Below are positions 1 through 9,683 of a DNA stretch of 64,000 nucleotides, one piece after another (the first letter of the stretch is position 1; every line of letters begins with the position of its first letter). The notes below the pieces were generated by a model that saw only the letters and a list, made by a program, of their open reading frames with translations, searched no databases and was not told the DNA's origin. Both the position numbers and the translations under genes were made by a program. This stretch comes from Watersipora subatra. Lineage: Eukaryota; Bryozoa; Gymnolaemata; Cheilostomatida; Watersiporidae. Location of the stretch: NCBI RefSeq assembly GCF_963576615.1, contig NC_088717.1, forward strand, positions 26,112,013 through 26,176,012. Direction: 5' to 3'.

Positions 1-386
1 CTTGGGTCATTGAAGTGTTGAAATTTGAGTAAGACTAGTGAGTTATACAATCTACGGCAACAGTTTTAGTCATGTCACATTTTGCTTTACTCGCTGATTC
101 AGGTTCAATCAGCTCTAAGGAAAGTGCTGGTACAACAGCTTGTATCTTCTTGTCTTTAAATATGCCTAATAATCAAAGCATGTTCATATCCATATCCATT
201 TCATTGTATTATTGAAATGTGAGTTGTTATCCTTCAATCTTGTACTCGGCTCTAATTTGAGGATAAAATTGATTGTGTATTTTGTTTATGAATTGAATGT
301 ATTTGAATGTATTTCTGAATAACTAAAGCATTTCCAAATGTTCTTTCTTAAAAGCAAGTTAATAAAGTTTAATTATTTTACATAAT

Positions 387-392
387 TTTATT
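387..392 (-). promoter_or_regulatory. Candidate polyadenylation signal of cysteine-rich gene 1
   Basis: The minus strand reads AATAAA, 129 bases past the stop codon of the gene at 521-1083. Position and strand fit a 3' end signal. AATAAA is common by chance in AT-rich DNA, so this is suggestive only. Confidence 0.4.
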
Positions 393-520
393 ACTACAAG
401 AATAATATTAATTACACTAAAATAAAGTGATGGGTTATCTGAATAAAGTTAAATAAAACTCTTACCATGGATACATGACAAAACTAATAACAAAGTAGTT
501 AATGAATGCTTGAAATTATA

Positions 521-1083
521 TTATTTTATCTTTGGTTTGTAGCATAGACACCTGCGGTAAAGATAGACCTTTCCATTTTCTTCATCTCTCACTCTCTTCC
601 ACTTGCAAGCTTTTTTGTAGTGCAACTCCTCACGTTGAGGGCTAAAATAGTACATCAAACCATAATCAAGAGAACATAATTGTTTTCTATTCATTGTTAG
701 AGAACACACAGATTATGCGATATATTCATTGTAGTTAATTTTTTTAGTGTGTACTTACAGTTTAGCTTGGCAGCGACAGTATCTGGTCCATCTCTCGTTA
801 GGTATAGTTACTCCACCTTTACACCCACTGTATCTTGTCCCCGGTTCGCTACTGTAATACAATGTATAGCATATTTGAGTTAGTTCATTTTTTCAAACTT
901 ATTTATACAACTCATGTTTAAATTACAATGAACCAATCATTTACCTGAAGCTTCCATAACTTGAAAAGCAACTTACACTGGTTGGTATTCACATCTGCCT
1001 GAATTGGTTGGATAATGGTCTTCAACTTCTCTAGGCAAGTAACCTCTTGATACCTTATCAACTGTATCGTTGTAATCCGCCAT
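521..1083 (-). CDS. Small cysteine-rich two-module protein, gene 1 (121 aa, three exons)
   Basis: Exons on the minus strand are 1083-977, 851-759 and 686-521 (TAA at 523-521). Introns of 125 and 72 nt start GTAAGT and end AG; both are phase 2 and the frame is kept. The start is the ATG at 1083 (MADYNDTVDK...). The protein has eight cysteines, at about residues 31, 46, 61, 63, 71, 94, 113 and 115. Exon 2 gives SGCKGG...RWTRYCRC and exon 3 gives ACKWKRV...YLYRRCLC: two similar modules, each beginning C-K and ending C-x-C. Module 1 loosely recalls the end of von Willebrand C domains, but this is not established. There is no signal peptide or membrane segment. The gene at 31978-33511 aligns along its whole length with the same exon plan. 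The last acceptor (TGAATAG) has a weak pyrimidine tract and is the least certain junction. Function is unknown. Confidence 0.72.
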
Positions 1084-1794
1084 GATTCAAAATAGATTTG
1101 TAGTTGTTCCAATGTTACCTCTTTCCGCAACACTGACTAGCTTGCAATACGGATAAGACAATTGTCTAACAAACAACCATGCAGCATTTTGATTGGTTAA
1201 TACTCAGGCTGATAAAAAAGTTTTTCACTCATTGGAATTCCTATTTTCCAAATGCTGACTTCATTCTTATTGATCGTATTTGCGCAATCCTTATCTCATA
1301 TGGAATACTGCTAGCAGTAACTTGCTGTGTTGAATTATTTCAGAGATGAGTGAATGGCTGACTAATCAATCTGAAATATAAAAGCCTCAAAAGAATAAAC
1401 ATATCAACATCTATTTCTAGATAGAGGCTAACAAAGTAATAGATTTAGCAAGTGTGGATAATGGATGTATGAAGTGTAAGCAATAGATGCGCGAAGTGCA
1501 AACAACAGATTTACAATGGTTATGATTAACAATGAGTATTCAGACTCTGCATGTATTTATGAATTCAAAGGTTAAACCATGCGTTGGTTAAAGTTACAAA
1601 CAACACCAAATTCTTCTATCAGTGTAAGTAAAAGCAAGATAAGTAAAAATTGCAATGAGCAACAAGACTGGATGTATTTACAGTTAACAAAAAACCTTCA
1701 GTTTTTACTGCTTGTTAACTATATCCAATGATCACCAGAAAGCAATATACAATTGTGTATCGAAATAATCTTTGCTGGTTGTATGTCTGATTGT
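1084..1794. other. Upstream region of gene 1, no other gene seen
   Basis: A CCAAT box on the minus strand (1192-1196) lies about 110 bases upstream of the gene 1 ATG. I see no TATA box in the first 120 bases. From about 1300 to 1790 the DNA is AT-rich, with no supported exon, RNA gene or tandem repeat. Confidence 0.4.
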
Positions 1795-2160
1795 TTGATC
1801 TTCTAATGACATGTTAATTGGCAGCATGAATAAGCATGCAAAATTAACTTTTTTAAATGACATGTTAGTCAGCCATAGAAATAAGAATGTAAAGTAAACT
1901 TTTTTGCTTGGCATGTTAGTCAGGTATAATGTGAGAATAAATGAGTACGAATGTCAATTAAACTTCTTCTAATGACATGTTAGTCAGTCGTAAGATTTAG
2001 AATATTGAGTAAACTTTTTTTAATGACATGTTAGCCGGATTTAGGTATGAGAAGACAAAGAAAGTTTTTTCAGCGACATGCTGGTTGGCCTTAAGTAATA
2101 TACATGCTGAGAAAACTTTTGCTAATGGCATGTTAGTCGGCCTCATGAATTACAATGCTT
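1795..2160. repeat. Degenerate ~51-bp tandem repeat, about seven copies
   Basis: A core like gacatgttagtcagc recurs at about 1808, 1859, 1911, 1974, 2024, 2075 and 2127, each preceded by a tract like gtaaactttttt. Spacing is 49-52 bases with one longer interval. Single related copies occur near 3600, 6410, 8576, 14224, 29485 and 29515, so the motif belongs to the larger duplicated unit. Confidence 0.7.
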
Positions 2161-2511
2161 AATAGGTAGGCTTTCCGTCAACAAACATCCAACTTGAAAA
2201 ATTTTGAGAGCTTTTTATTTGCTGCGGCTCAGGAATTTTTTAAAAAGAATTTGTAACTATCAAAAATATGGGTTCATATAGTGCATCTTTATTTATTATA
2301 TTTGTGAGTGTTTACCGATAAGTCAGATTATCTTTGAAAACTGTGAAAAAGGGGAACGGTAGCTAATAGAGCAGAGCTAATAGTTCAAACAACTTTTGCT
2401 ATGAGTGTTTCCACATTGAGTATATGAGCTATTTTTACAACTTCTGCTATGGTTTTTCTAGTAAAATATTAGACAGCATTGAAAGTTGATTTATTGCTCT
2501 ACTAATTTTGT
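2161..2511. repeat. Left flank of satellite unit 0 (diverged copy)
   Basis: The stretch with gcggctcagg, then gtgcatctttatttatta, then gttgatttattgctctacta matches the DNA just left of the arrays at 7567, 9684 and 15331. It is the most diverged of the four copies and so probably the oldest. No coding content is supported. Confidence 0.65.
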
Positions 2512-2713
2512 CTGAGTATTGCAGTGTTAAAGTGTTTTTTTATAGTGTTGTAGTGGTTCCAGTGTTTCTTTTTCACAGTGTTGTATATAGTGTTACAGTG
2601 TTCCAGTGTTTCTTTTTTATAGTGTTGTAGTGCTCCAGCGTTGTAGCATTGTAGTGTTGCAGCATTGCAGCGTTTCAGCGTTGCGGTGTTGCAGCATTGC
2701 AGCGTTGCAGTGT
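2512..2713 (+). repeat. 16-bp satellite, array 1 (short, degenerate)
   Basis: Short gtgttgcagtgtttcag-like units with many substitutions and T-run insertions. Orientation and right flank match the three larger arrays. This looks like a decayed or never expanded version of the satellite. Confidence 0.6.
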
Positions 2714-3600
2714 TTTCTAAAAACTTTTACCACTTCTAAATTATGAGGTTTTGTGACAGTTTGCAACAAAATAGATGCATAGTTAATTTCACAACAAAGT
2801 CAAATAGATTTTTGACTGTTTGCCGATGATAACCGCTTACATTCATTAATACCTGATATCCTTGTCATTACAAGGATATCAGGTATTAATGAATGCCTGA
2901 TATTCTTGTCATTACAAGGATATCAGGTATTATGTGTTGTCATACTTCAGCATTTATCACGTGATCAAATCTCTAAACTAAAAAAACTTGATGAAATGGA
3001 AATCATAGCAGAGCTCCCATTCTTGAAACTTTTGACTTATATGTTTCTTGTGCTGCCAGCTGTTGGCAGACAAACTGGGTAATAATTGTAGCAGACCTAT
3101 GAGCATAACCTTCCATGATACTCATGCATGACTCATGTAACATACATGTTCAAATGCACACACCGCACTGTACTGCGTTTAAAGAGCATTACACTAATGA
3201 AGCAATAAATAAATTTAGTTACAGCTATTGTTACTAAATACTTGCTAAATGGCTCAACTTGATAAATGATCTCTCTTATATGTTATCGATTTTACTTATT
3301 TTTGCTTTATCAGTTTATTCTAATATTTTACAGCTAATGGGTTGACTCACTATTTTTGGTAAAAATGCTCATTTGTACTAACCTCATGAAATTTTATTTG
3401 AAACACTTATTTTCTCAAGGCATCTACTTAGTTACTTTCAATTTTAATTGATTTTTAATCTCAAAACTTTTATTGTCTAAAGTATTATAAACGCCCATGT
3501 TATAAATAGCCTTACACTAGCTATATTGCATAGAATGTATAAAATAATGGTGCATGCCTGCAGTTTATCAAAATACAAAGAGTAAACACACCTTAATAAC
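2714..3600. repeat. Right flank of satellite unit 0, homologous to 28521-29500
   Basis: Several stretches match 28.5-29.5 kb in the same order: ttgtgacag...acaaaata, aaccttcc-tgatactcatgc, gactcactatttt and aacgcccatgtta. The outer flank of the leftmost array and of the rightmost array are therefore paralogous. The palindrome at 2842-2931 is absent from the other copy. No gene is seen. Confidence 0.6.
2842..2931. repeat. Compound perfect/near-perfect palindrome
   Basis: Arms 2842-2865 and 2870-2893 are perfect 24-base reverse complements around a catt loop. A second hairpin follows and overlaps by two bases: 2892-2909 pairs with 2914-2931 (18 bases, two mismatches), again around catt. The four arms are alternating copies of one roughly 20-base segment. 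Confidence 0.9.
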
Positions 3601-3719
3601 ATGTTAGTCAGCCGTGTTAATAACAATATAATTTGAGTATTCATTATATAATGTGTTCAGGTTTTTTATGTCCACAGGTGTCATAAATCATAAGTTAAGA
3701 AAAACCTAGTTGCATAAAG

Positions 3720-3800
3720 TCACGCAGCATAATGGTCTTCAACTTGTGTTAGTAAGTAGCCTTTTGACACCTGATCAACTGTATCACAGTAATCAGTCAT
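3720..3800 (-). pseudogene. Exon-1 relic of the cysteine-rich gene family
   Basis: Minus-strand ATG at 3800 opens 26 codons beginning MTDYCDTVDQ and containing GYLLTQVEDHY, then a TGA at 3722-3720. Gene 1 has MADYNDTVDK and GYLPREVEDHY in the same places. Similarity stops right after DHY, where gene 1 continues into its first conserved cysteine. No exon 2 or 3 homologue is visible at lower coordinates. This is a truncated copy, not a working gene. Confidence 0.8.
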
Positions 3801-4230
3801 GATGCAATATAACCTTTAACCTGTGCTATATCGAAGTTCCTCTCTAATGTAAGATATCATAATATCGCAAAGAAGAAGACTGCCGGAGTTGACCTAAATA
3901 TTTCAGCCGTATACGGCAAACATTATTTCGTTATAATAGCATTGCTGTTGCATTCCAAGAACAACACTCATTTACACAAGATATGCGATGCTTACTGTTT
4001 ATTTATATCGACAGTCATTGCTGACACTAATTACTATGAACATTGTCTAAAGCCAACAGCTTCACGCTGTCTTTGCCTTCAAAGTTTATTCTTGATACAT
4101 TTCATCATACTTAAGGATATATTTACCTGTTAACTTTGGCCAAGCCATCGGTGTCTAAAACATAAAATGTATATTTTGGTTAATGTAGTGCGTCTCATAT
4201 ACCAAGTTGTGTTTGGCAAAGTTTATCCTT

Positions 4231-4267
4231 TGACGTCAATCATGCTGTCACAGTTTTTGTATAAAAG
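4231..4267 (+). promoter_or_regulatory. Promoter-like CRE plus TATA box
   Basis: A perfect palindromic CRE (tgacgtca, 4231-4238) is followed 21 bases later by tataaaag (4260-4267). The spacing is typical of an animal core promoter reading right. No convincing exon follows: the first ATG nearby (about 4304) opens only about 16 codons. It may be the promoter of a lost gene or chance. Confidence 0.3.
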
Positions 4268-5001
4268 AACCATTTTTAGCTCTATATCAGCAGTTCTTTA
4301 CGTATGACTGCTATGTGCACAGTGTATCTGACTCAAATACAATATCTCGCTTAACGCTTCAAGTGAATGTCTTGTTTCATGCCAAACCCATAAGTGTGAG
4401 TTCAACACACACTCACACTAAACGCTGACAAGAATGCAGCTCAGAATTACTGTGTTACATTACATTGTATTGCTGGCTTTTGATTGGCTAGTGTTTTCTT
4501 TCATCCATAGCTTGTTTTGAAGTTCTTTTTTTTAAACGCATATGTTATGTCTAAACGAACATATGTTAATTTTCCAATTGAACATATCTTGCAATCCTCA
4601 TCCCATACAAATGCTGTAATCTATATGATAATGTTTTGTCTACTTGATAGTGCCTTGGGGAGTGCAGTGATTAATAGAAAGGCAAGTAGCATATATTTAA
4701 ATTACCAGCAAAACATATGGTGCATTTTAGAGTTTGTTTGCTAAATCGAAACTTTGGCTGTGCTTTAATAACGTTATTCTAGATTCGGATTTACTGGTTG
4801 TCATGCAAATCTTGTTACAAACATTTAATTTAAAGTGTGACAATTTGTCGTGTTTAAGTAATAGTTCAATAGGATAAAAACAAAATTTTTTACACTTTTA
4901 TTGATGAGATGTGTTTTGTATATGGTGTAGGTGTTCACATGTATCTGCAAATTTTTGTGTCAGCATGAACTTGTACACATTTACTCAACTTGCTAGTATT
5001 A

Positions 5002-5002
<1 letters not shown>
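4268..5002. other. Non-genic DNA, end homologous to satellite spacer
   Basis: No exon is supported. About 4835-5000 resembles 8294-8440 and 13942-14088 (ataaaaacaaa..., then gatttgtacac-like and acttgctagtattatc-like stretches). A spacer copy therefore starts here and is interrupted by the insertions at 5003-6290. Confidence 0.45.
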
Positions 5003-5041
<39 letters not shown>

Positions 5042-5057
5042 TATATATATATATATA
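5003..5057. repeat. (TA)n microsatellite with adjacent SINE-tail fragment
   Basis: An almost pure AT dinucleotide run broken by gtac. It is followed to about 5115 by gtgtccctccagctatagct, which resembles the tail of the SINE at 6020-6145. This suggests a partial SINE ending in a microsatellite. Confidence 0.8.
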
Positions 5058-5259
5058 AATGTGAAAGTATGTGTGTCCCTCCAGCTATAGCTATAGCTAT
5101 TATTAGAATGGTGAGTTAAGGAAGATCTCAGAACTTAATTTACATGTATTTTACTGTTCGTGTTATGTAAACATTCCTGGAACAGAGTATTTAGGGTGTA
5201 GGAGCACCTACTGTATTTATGTATTTATCACTATTAAACATGGCGTGTGACTATTGACA

Positions 5260-5940
5260 TTATTTTGAGAACGTCTGAGCCTTTTTTCTGGGCGTTTTAG
5301 TTGTGATCAAGTTTTGTGAACTTTAATCTTAAAACATCTGGCAATCAGATCACCTCAAACATCAAACAAAATCTCAAATGATAGAAAAATATCTATACTT
5401 TTGGACCGTGTCTGCTAAAATTTGAGGCGACTAACTCTTTGAGATGCTTCGGAAACTCATATAGGTTACTGATCCGAACAAACCAAAGAAAACAGGAAAT
5501 AAATTTTCTCCTCACTAGAATCGCCAGTGTTGAGCCAACAGAAACCCTCCACAATCATGTTGCAGGTCATTATCAAAAATTCATCTCTAATCTCTGCTAT
5601 TCCACTTTCTTATCTCCCGCTGAATGTTAAAATTTGAGAGACAGAGATAATCCTGACCCTTGATATATTTGATGCTAAAGATCAAGTCAAAGATAAGAAA
5701 TACTTAATGTGACGGCAAGTTCAAAATTGTTGAGACTGTTTGGGGATACCTGTGAAATTTTTTCCGGCTCTCGCAGAATATGCTTGTCAGCTGGTAGAAT
5801 TCCAAACACAGAGGCTGTCCCTACACATATATGACAATTTTGAACAACAAAATAACTTGGCCAATAGGAACTACATTTCCAAAGCAGTATTCTCCTTGCT
5901 CAAACACTTCGTAACTCCATAAGAGCTCCTGAGAAAACCA
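5260..5940. repeat. Interspersed repeat and possible decayed coding DNA
   Basis: The first 100 bases (gcgttttagttgtgatcaag, then ctggcaatcagatcacct) match 61281-61350, just outside the LTR. From 5430 to 5930 the base composition looks more coding-like: two plus-strand open stretches (5439-5630, 5740-5922) are separated by stops and frame changes. I recognise no domain. It could be a degraded transposon or gene fragment. Confidence 0.35.
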
Positions 5941-6019
5941 CTCATTTTTACAAATGACAATGGATTAAAGCAGACTGGAGTAACAGTTCAACAATCTATA
6001 TGTATGTAAATCACAATAT

Positions 6020-6145
6020 TTGTCTGTCCAGCTATAGCTGATTTAAAATTAGCAATAAAAAATTCGTATTGCTGAATATATGATCTTGGAACCTCCTGTT
6101 CAGAAAGCGACTAGCTAATCTATTAAGCTACACAGGTAGCAATGA
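6020..6145 (-). mobile_element. tRNA-derived SINE
   Basis: On the minus strand a tRNA-like head has a box-A-like tagcttaatagattagc and a box-B-like ggttccaagatc (6094-6083). A short body follows and ends agctatagctggacagac. Box B spacing is as expected for a pol III internal promoter. It inserted into the satellite spacer. Confidence 0.55.
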
Positions 6146-6289
6146 ATTCAGCGGGTGATATGAGTCATCATCTGGGTTAAAATACACATAGCGACTCTGC
6201 ATTATGTGCAACATTACTAAAGCTTGCTCACACGGTTCTTGTTAGCAAGATTAGCAATACAGATACTAATAAGGGTATAAAGGAACTAG

Positions 6290-7566
6290 CTTTATCTACA
6301 GTTTATAATCCAAGAACTTTTCAGCCATTTATTTTATTGTAGTTTATTTAAAGTCTGGACTAGATAGCAAAATATAGTTTACTAATGTGATATTACTATA
6401 CTTTCCTAATGGCGTATTAGTTGATTGGGTACAAAGTTACTGAATTATTTTATATTAGAAGAGAGTGAGCGTCCATCCTAAAGAAGTCACTGTTGTCATC
6501 TTTAACAGAAATCAACTGGCATAAGAATGCACACTTAGTTGTTGATTGCTTTTTTAATAACATTACTCAGACTGATAATTATGGCTGTTTGTAATGTGAC
6601 ATGTGTTGTCTGCTTATTTTGCACGTACAGTAGTAAGGATCAATATTTCATACTCTTCATTTAATCAAACACGTAATGGACCAAAGTACGATGATAACAA
6701 TATGATAAGAACAAAATGGGTGATAAGAAATGCTACAAAGTCTATCAGCTGTTGTTACTTTATGTAGTACATCTTTAGTATAAGGTTAAATGGCTATGAT
6801 TAACCTTAAAGTCAAGATGAACACAAGCAGAAGGCTCCTTCTATGGCGGTCAGATGCAGTAACAATAAAAGTATCTCTTTTTTTTCTCTATCTCTTTTTC
6901 TTTTTCTCTCACTGTATCAGACAGCTTCACCCACTTACAATCCTTATCATGATGTTTCTCTCTTTCCAACTTTCAGGTACTAAAATATAAAATAGCAAGG
7001 TTACCTAGTAATGTTAAGTGTAACATCTTTTGCTTTATCAAAGAAGCCAAAATTTTATCTACAAAGGCCAGGTATTGTATAGCTACTTACTATTTACCAC
7101 AGAGGCCATTTCTTGTTTATATCTAAACAATCCTTCCTATTTTATCTATTATTTTCTCAAAAAGTTTAAAGAAGTTAAGATAGCAATTCTATTTGCATTC
7201 AAACACTTGACGGATTTATTGGCAATTAAAATGACCAAAGCATGAATTAAAATGCTGAATAGAGGAGCTGTCATCAATAAACATACTACCTAAACAATAT
7301 TGAAATCTTTTTATTCGCAGCGGCTCAGGTACATGTACTTCTTGAAGAGAGCTTATAACTATCACAAGTATGTGTTTATATAGTGCATCTTTATTTATTA
7401 CATTTGGGGGTGTTTACTTATTTCAGGTCATATTTGAAAACTGACACAAACCTGAAATATAACTAATAAAGCATGTCTAATAGATCAAACATTTTGCTGC
7501 CAAAAGGCATTCAATTGAAGTACGAGACAACCGTTAAAAGTTGATTTATTGCTTCACTAATCATTT
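6290..7566. repeat. Spacer/left flank of satellite unit 1
   Basis: Collinear with 8450-9683 and 14098-15330 but clearly more diverged. A short open frame near 6790 has partial equivalents at 8939 and 14587, but the three predicted peptides diverge completely after about 20 residues, so it is not supported as a gene. A pyrimidine-rich tract lies at about 6870-6920. Confidence 0.75.
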
Positions 7567-8047
7567 CTTTTAGTGTTGCAGTTTTTCAGTGTTATAGTCT
7601 TTCAGTGTTGCAGTGTTTCAGTGTTGTAGTCTTTTAGTGTTGCAGTCTTTCAGTGTTGTAGTCTTTTAGTGTTGCAGTCTTTCAGTGTTGCAGTCTTTCA
7701 GTGTTGCAGTCTTTCAGTGTTGCAGTCTTTCAGTGTTGCAGTCTTTCACTGTTGCAGTCTTTTAGTGTTGCAGTCTTTTGGTGTTATAGTCTTTCAGTGT
7801 TATAGTCTTTCAGTGTTGGAGTCTTTCGGTGTTGCAGTGTTTCAGTGTTGTAGTCTTTTAGTGTTGGAGTCTTTCAGTGTTGCAGTCTTTCAGTGTTGCA
7901 GTCTTTCAGTGTTGCAGTCTTTTAGTGTTGCAGTCTTTTGGTGTTATAGTCTTTCAGTGCTATAGTCTTTCAGTGTTGGAGTCTTTCGGTGTTGCAGTGT
8001 TTCAGTGTTGTAGTCTTTTAGTGTTGCAGTCTTTCAGTGTTGCCAAG
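7567..8047 (+). repeat. 16-bp satellite, array 2 (~0.48 kb)
   Basis: Tandem tgttgcagtctttcag units, all in one orientation, about 30 by length. Common variants are ttttag for tttcag, and tgttat or tgttgg. It ends at gccaagttgaag, the same junction as array 3. Confidence 0.95.
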
Positions 8048-9683
8048 TTGAAGTATTTCAGTGTTGTTATGCTCCAATATTTTTGTGTCACAGTGTACCA
8101 GTGTGGCGGCGCTGTAGTATTTTCTACAAACCTCTGCTACTACCAAATTTTGAGATTTTGTGACAGATGTTAACAAAATAAACACACAATTAATTTTGAA
8201 TGAGATTCAAATAAATTTATGGCTGTTTGCTGATGATAACATCCACTACTTACATCCAATAATTCCTTATTGCGTGTTATGTCTTGTTCAAGTTTCAGTA
8301 GCATAAAAACAAATGATTTTACAGTTTACAAATGAAATGTGTTTGTTTCAAACTTTTGTCATTCACACGTATTTGAAGATGTTTGTGCAGATATTTGTAC
8401 GCCCTAACTTTACACTTTTACGCAACTTATTTGTATTATCAGGGAACAAAGGAACCATCCTTATTTACAGTTTACAATCCAAGAAAATTTCAGCCATTTA
8501 TTGAATTAGAGTTTTCTTTTAAGTCTGTGCTGGTTAGTAAAGTATATTTTAATAATGTGACAAAGCTATACCTTCCTAATGGTGTATTAGTTGATTAGAT
8601 AAAAAGGCTATTGAACTATTTTATATCAGAAGAGAGTGAGTGTCCATCCTAAAGTAGTCACTGTTGTCATCTTTAACAGAAATTAACTGGCATGAGAATG
8701 GACACTTAATGGTTGATTGATTTTTCTAATAAAATTACTCAAACTGCTAATTATGTCTGTGTGTGATGTGACATATGAGACATATGTCACATTTTTCATA
8801 CCTGGTTCAGTTAATCAAACGTGTACCGAGTTAAATTATAGTGAAAAAAACATGATAAGAACAATATGGGCAACCAAATTGCTACAAAGTCTTTCAGCAG
8901 TTGTTACTTTATGTAGTATGTCTGTAGTATAAGGTTAAATGGCTATGACTAACCTTAAAGCCAGTATGAACACGAGCAGAAGACTCCTTCTATGGCTGGC
9001 AGACAGTAACAATGAAAGTACCTCTTTTTTCTCACTTTTTCATACATCTTCACCCACTTACAATCCTTATCATGATGTCTCTCTTTCCAACTTTTGGAGA
9101 CTAGAATATAAAATATCAAGGTTATCTAGTAGAATTAAGTGCAAGATCTATTGCTTATCAAAGACGTAAACCCTTTATCAGAAAAAGTCAGATGTTGCAT
9201 AACTATTTACTATTTGCCACAGAAGCAGTTTCTTGTCCATACCTAAACATTGCTTCCCAATTTATCTACTTTTCTCTAAGCAAGTTTAAAAGAAAAAAAA
9301 ACAATTCTATTTGCATCCAAACACCTTACCGATTTATTGGCAATTAAAACAACTAAAGCATGAACTACAATGCCGAATAAATAAATAAGCTGTCATTAAT
9401 AAACATACAACCTATAAAATATTGGCGTATTTTCATTTGTAGCGGCTCAGGTACTTCCTGAAGAGTACTCATGACTATCAAAAACACATATTTGTATAGT
9501 ACATCTTTATTTATTACATTTGTGAGTGTTTACCAATAAGTCAGGTCATATTTTAAAACTGACACAAACCAGAGATGTAGCTAATAAAGCATGTCTAATA
9601 GATCAAACACTTTGCTATGACAAGGCATTTAATTGAAGTACCAGACAACCGTTAAAAGTTGATTTATCGCTTCACTAATCTTG
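8048..9683. repeat. Spacer between arrays 2 and 3
   Basis: Nearly identical to 13696-15330 at a constant offset of 5648 bases (5647 after one A-run difference near 9290). It begins with the degenerate array end, including gtgtggcggcgctgtag, and ends gatttatcgcttcac. Several 60-75-codon open frames are present, but they differ between copies only by scattered substitutions and show no splice or domain support. Confidence 0.85.

Noticed and set aside
918..1133. 71-codon minus-strand frame over gene 1 exon 1
   Set aside because: It is in a different frame from the spliced gene; the spliced frame is the one conserved in gene 2 and in the relic at 3720.
8313..9169. Short open frames in the satellite spacers (repeated at 13961-14817)
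   Set aside because: The two recent copies are similar simply because the DNA is nearly identical; the older copy at 6.3-7.5 kb does not keep the frames.
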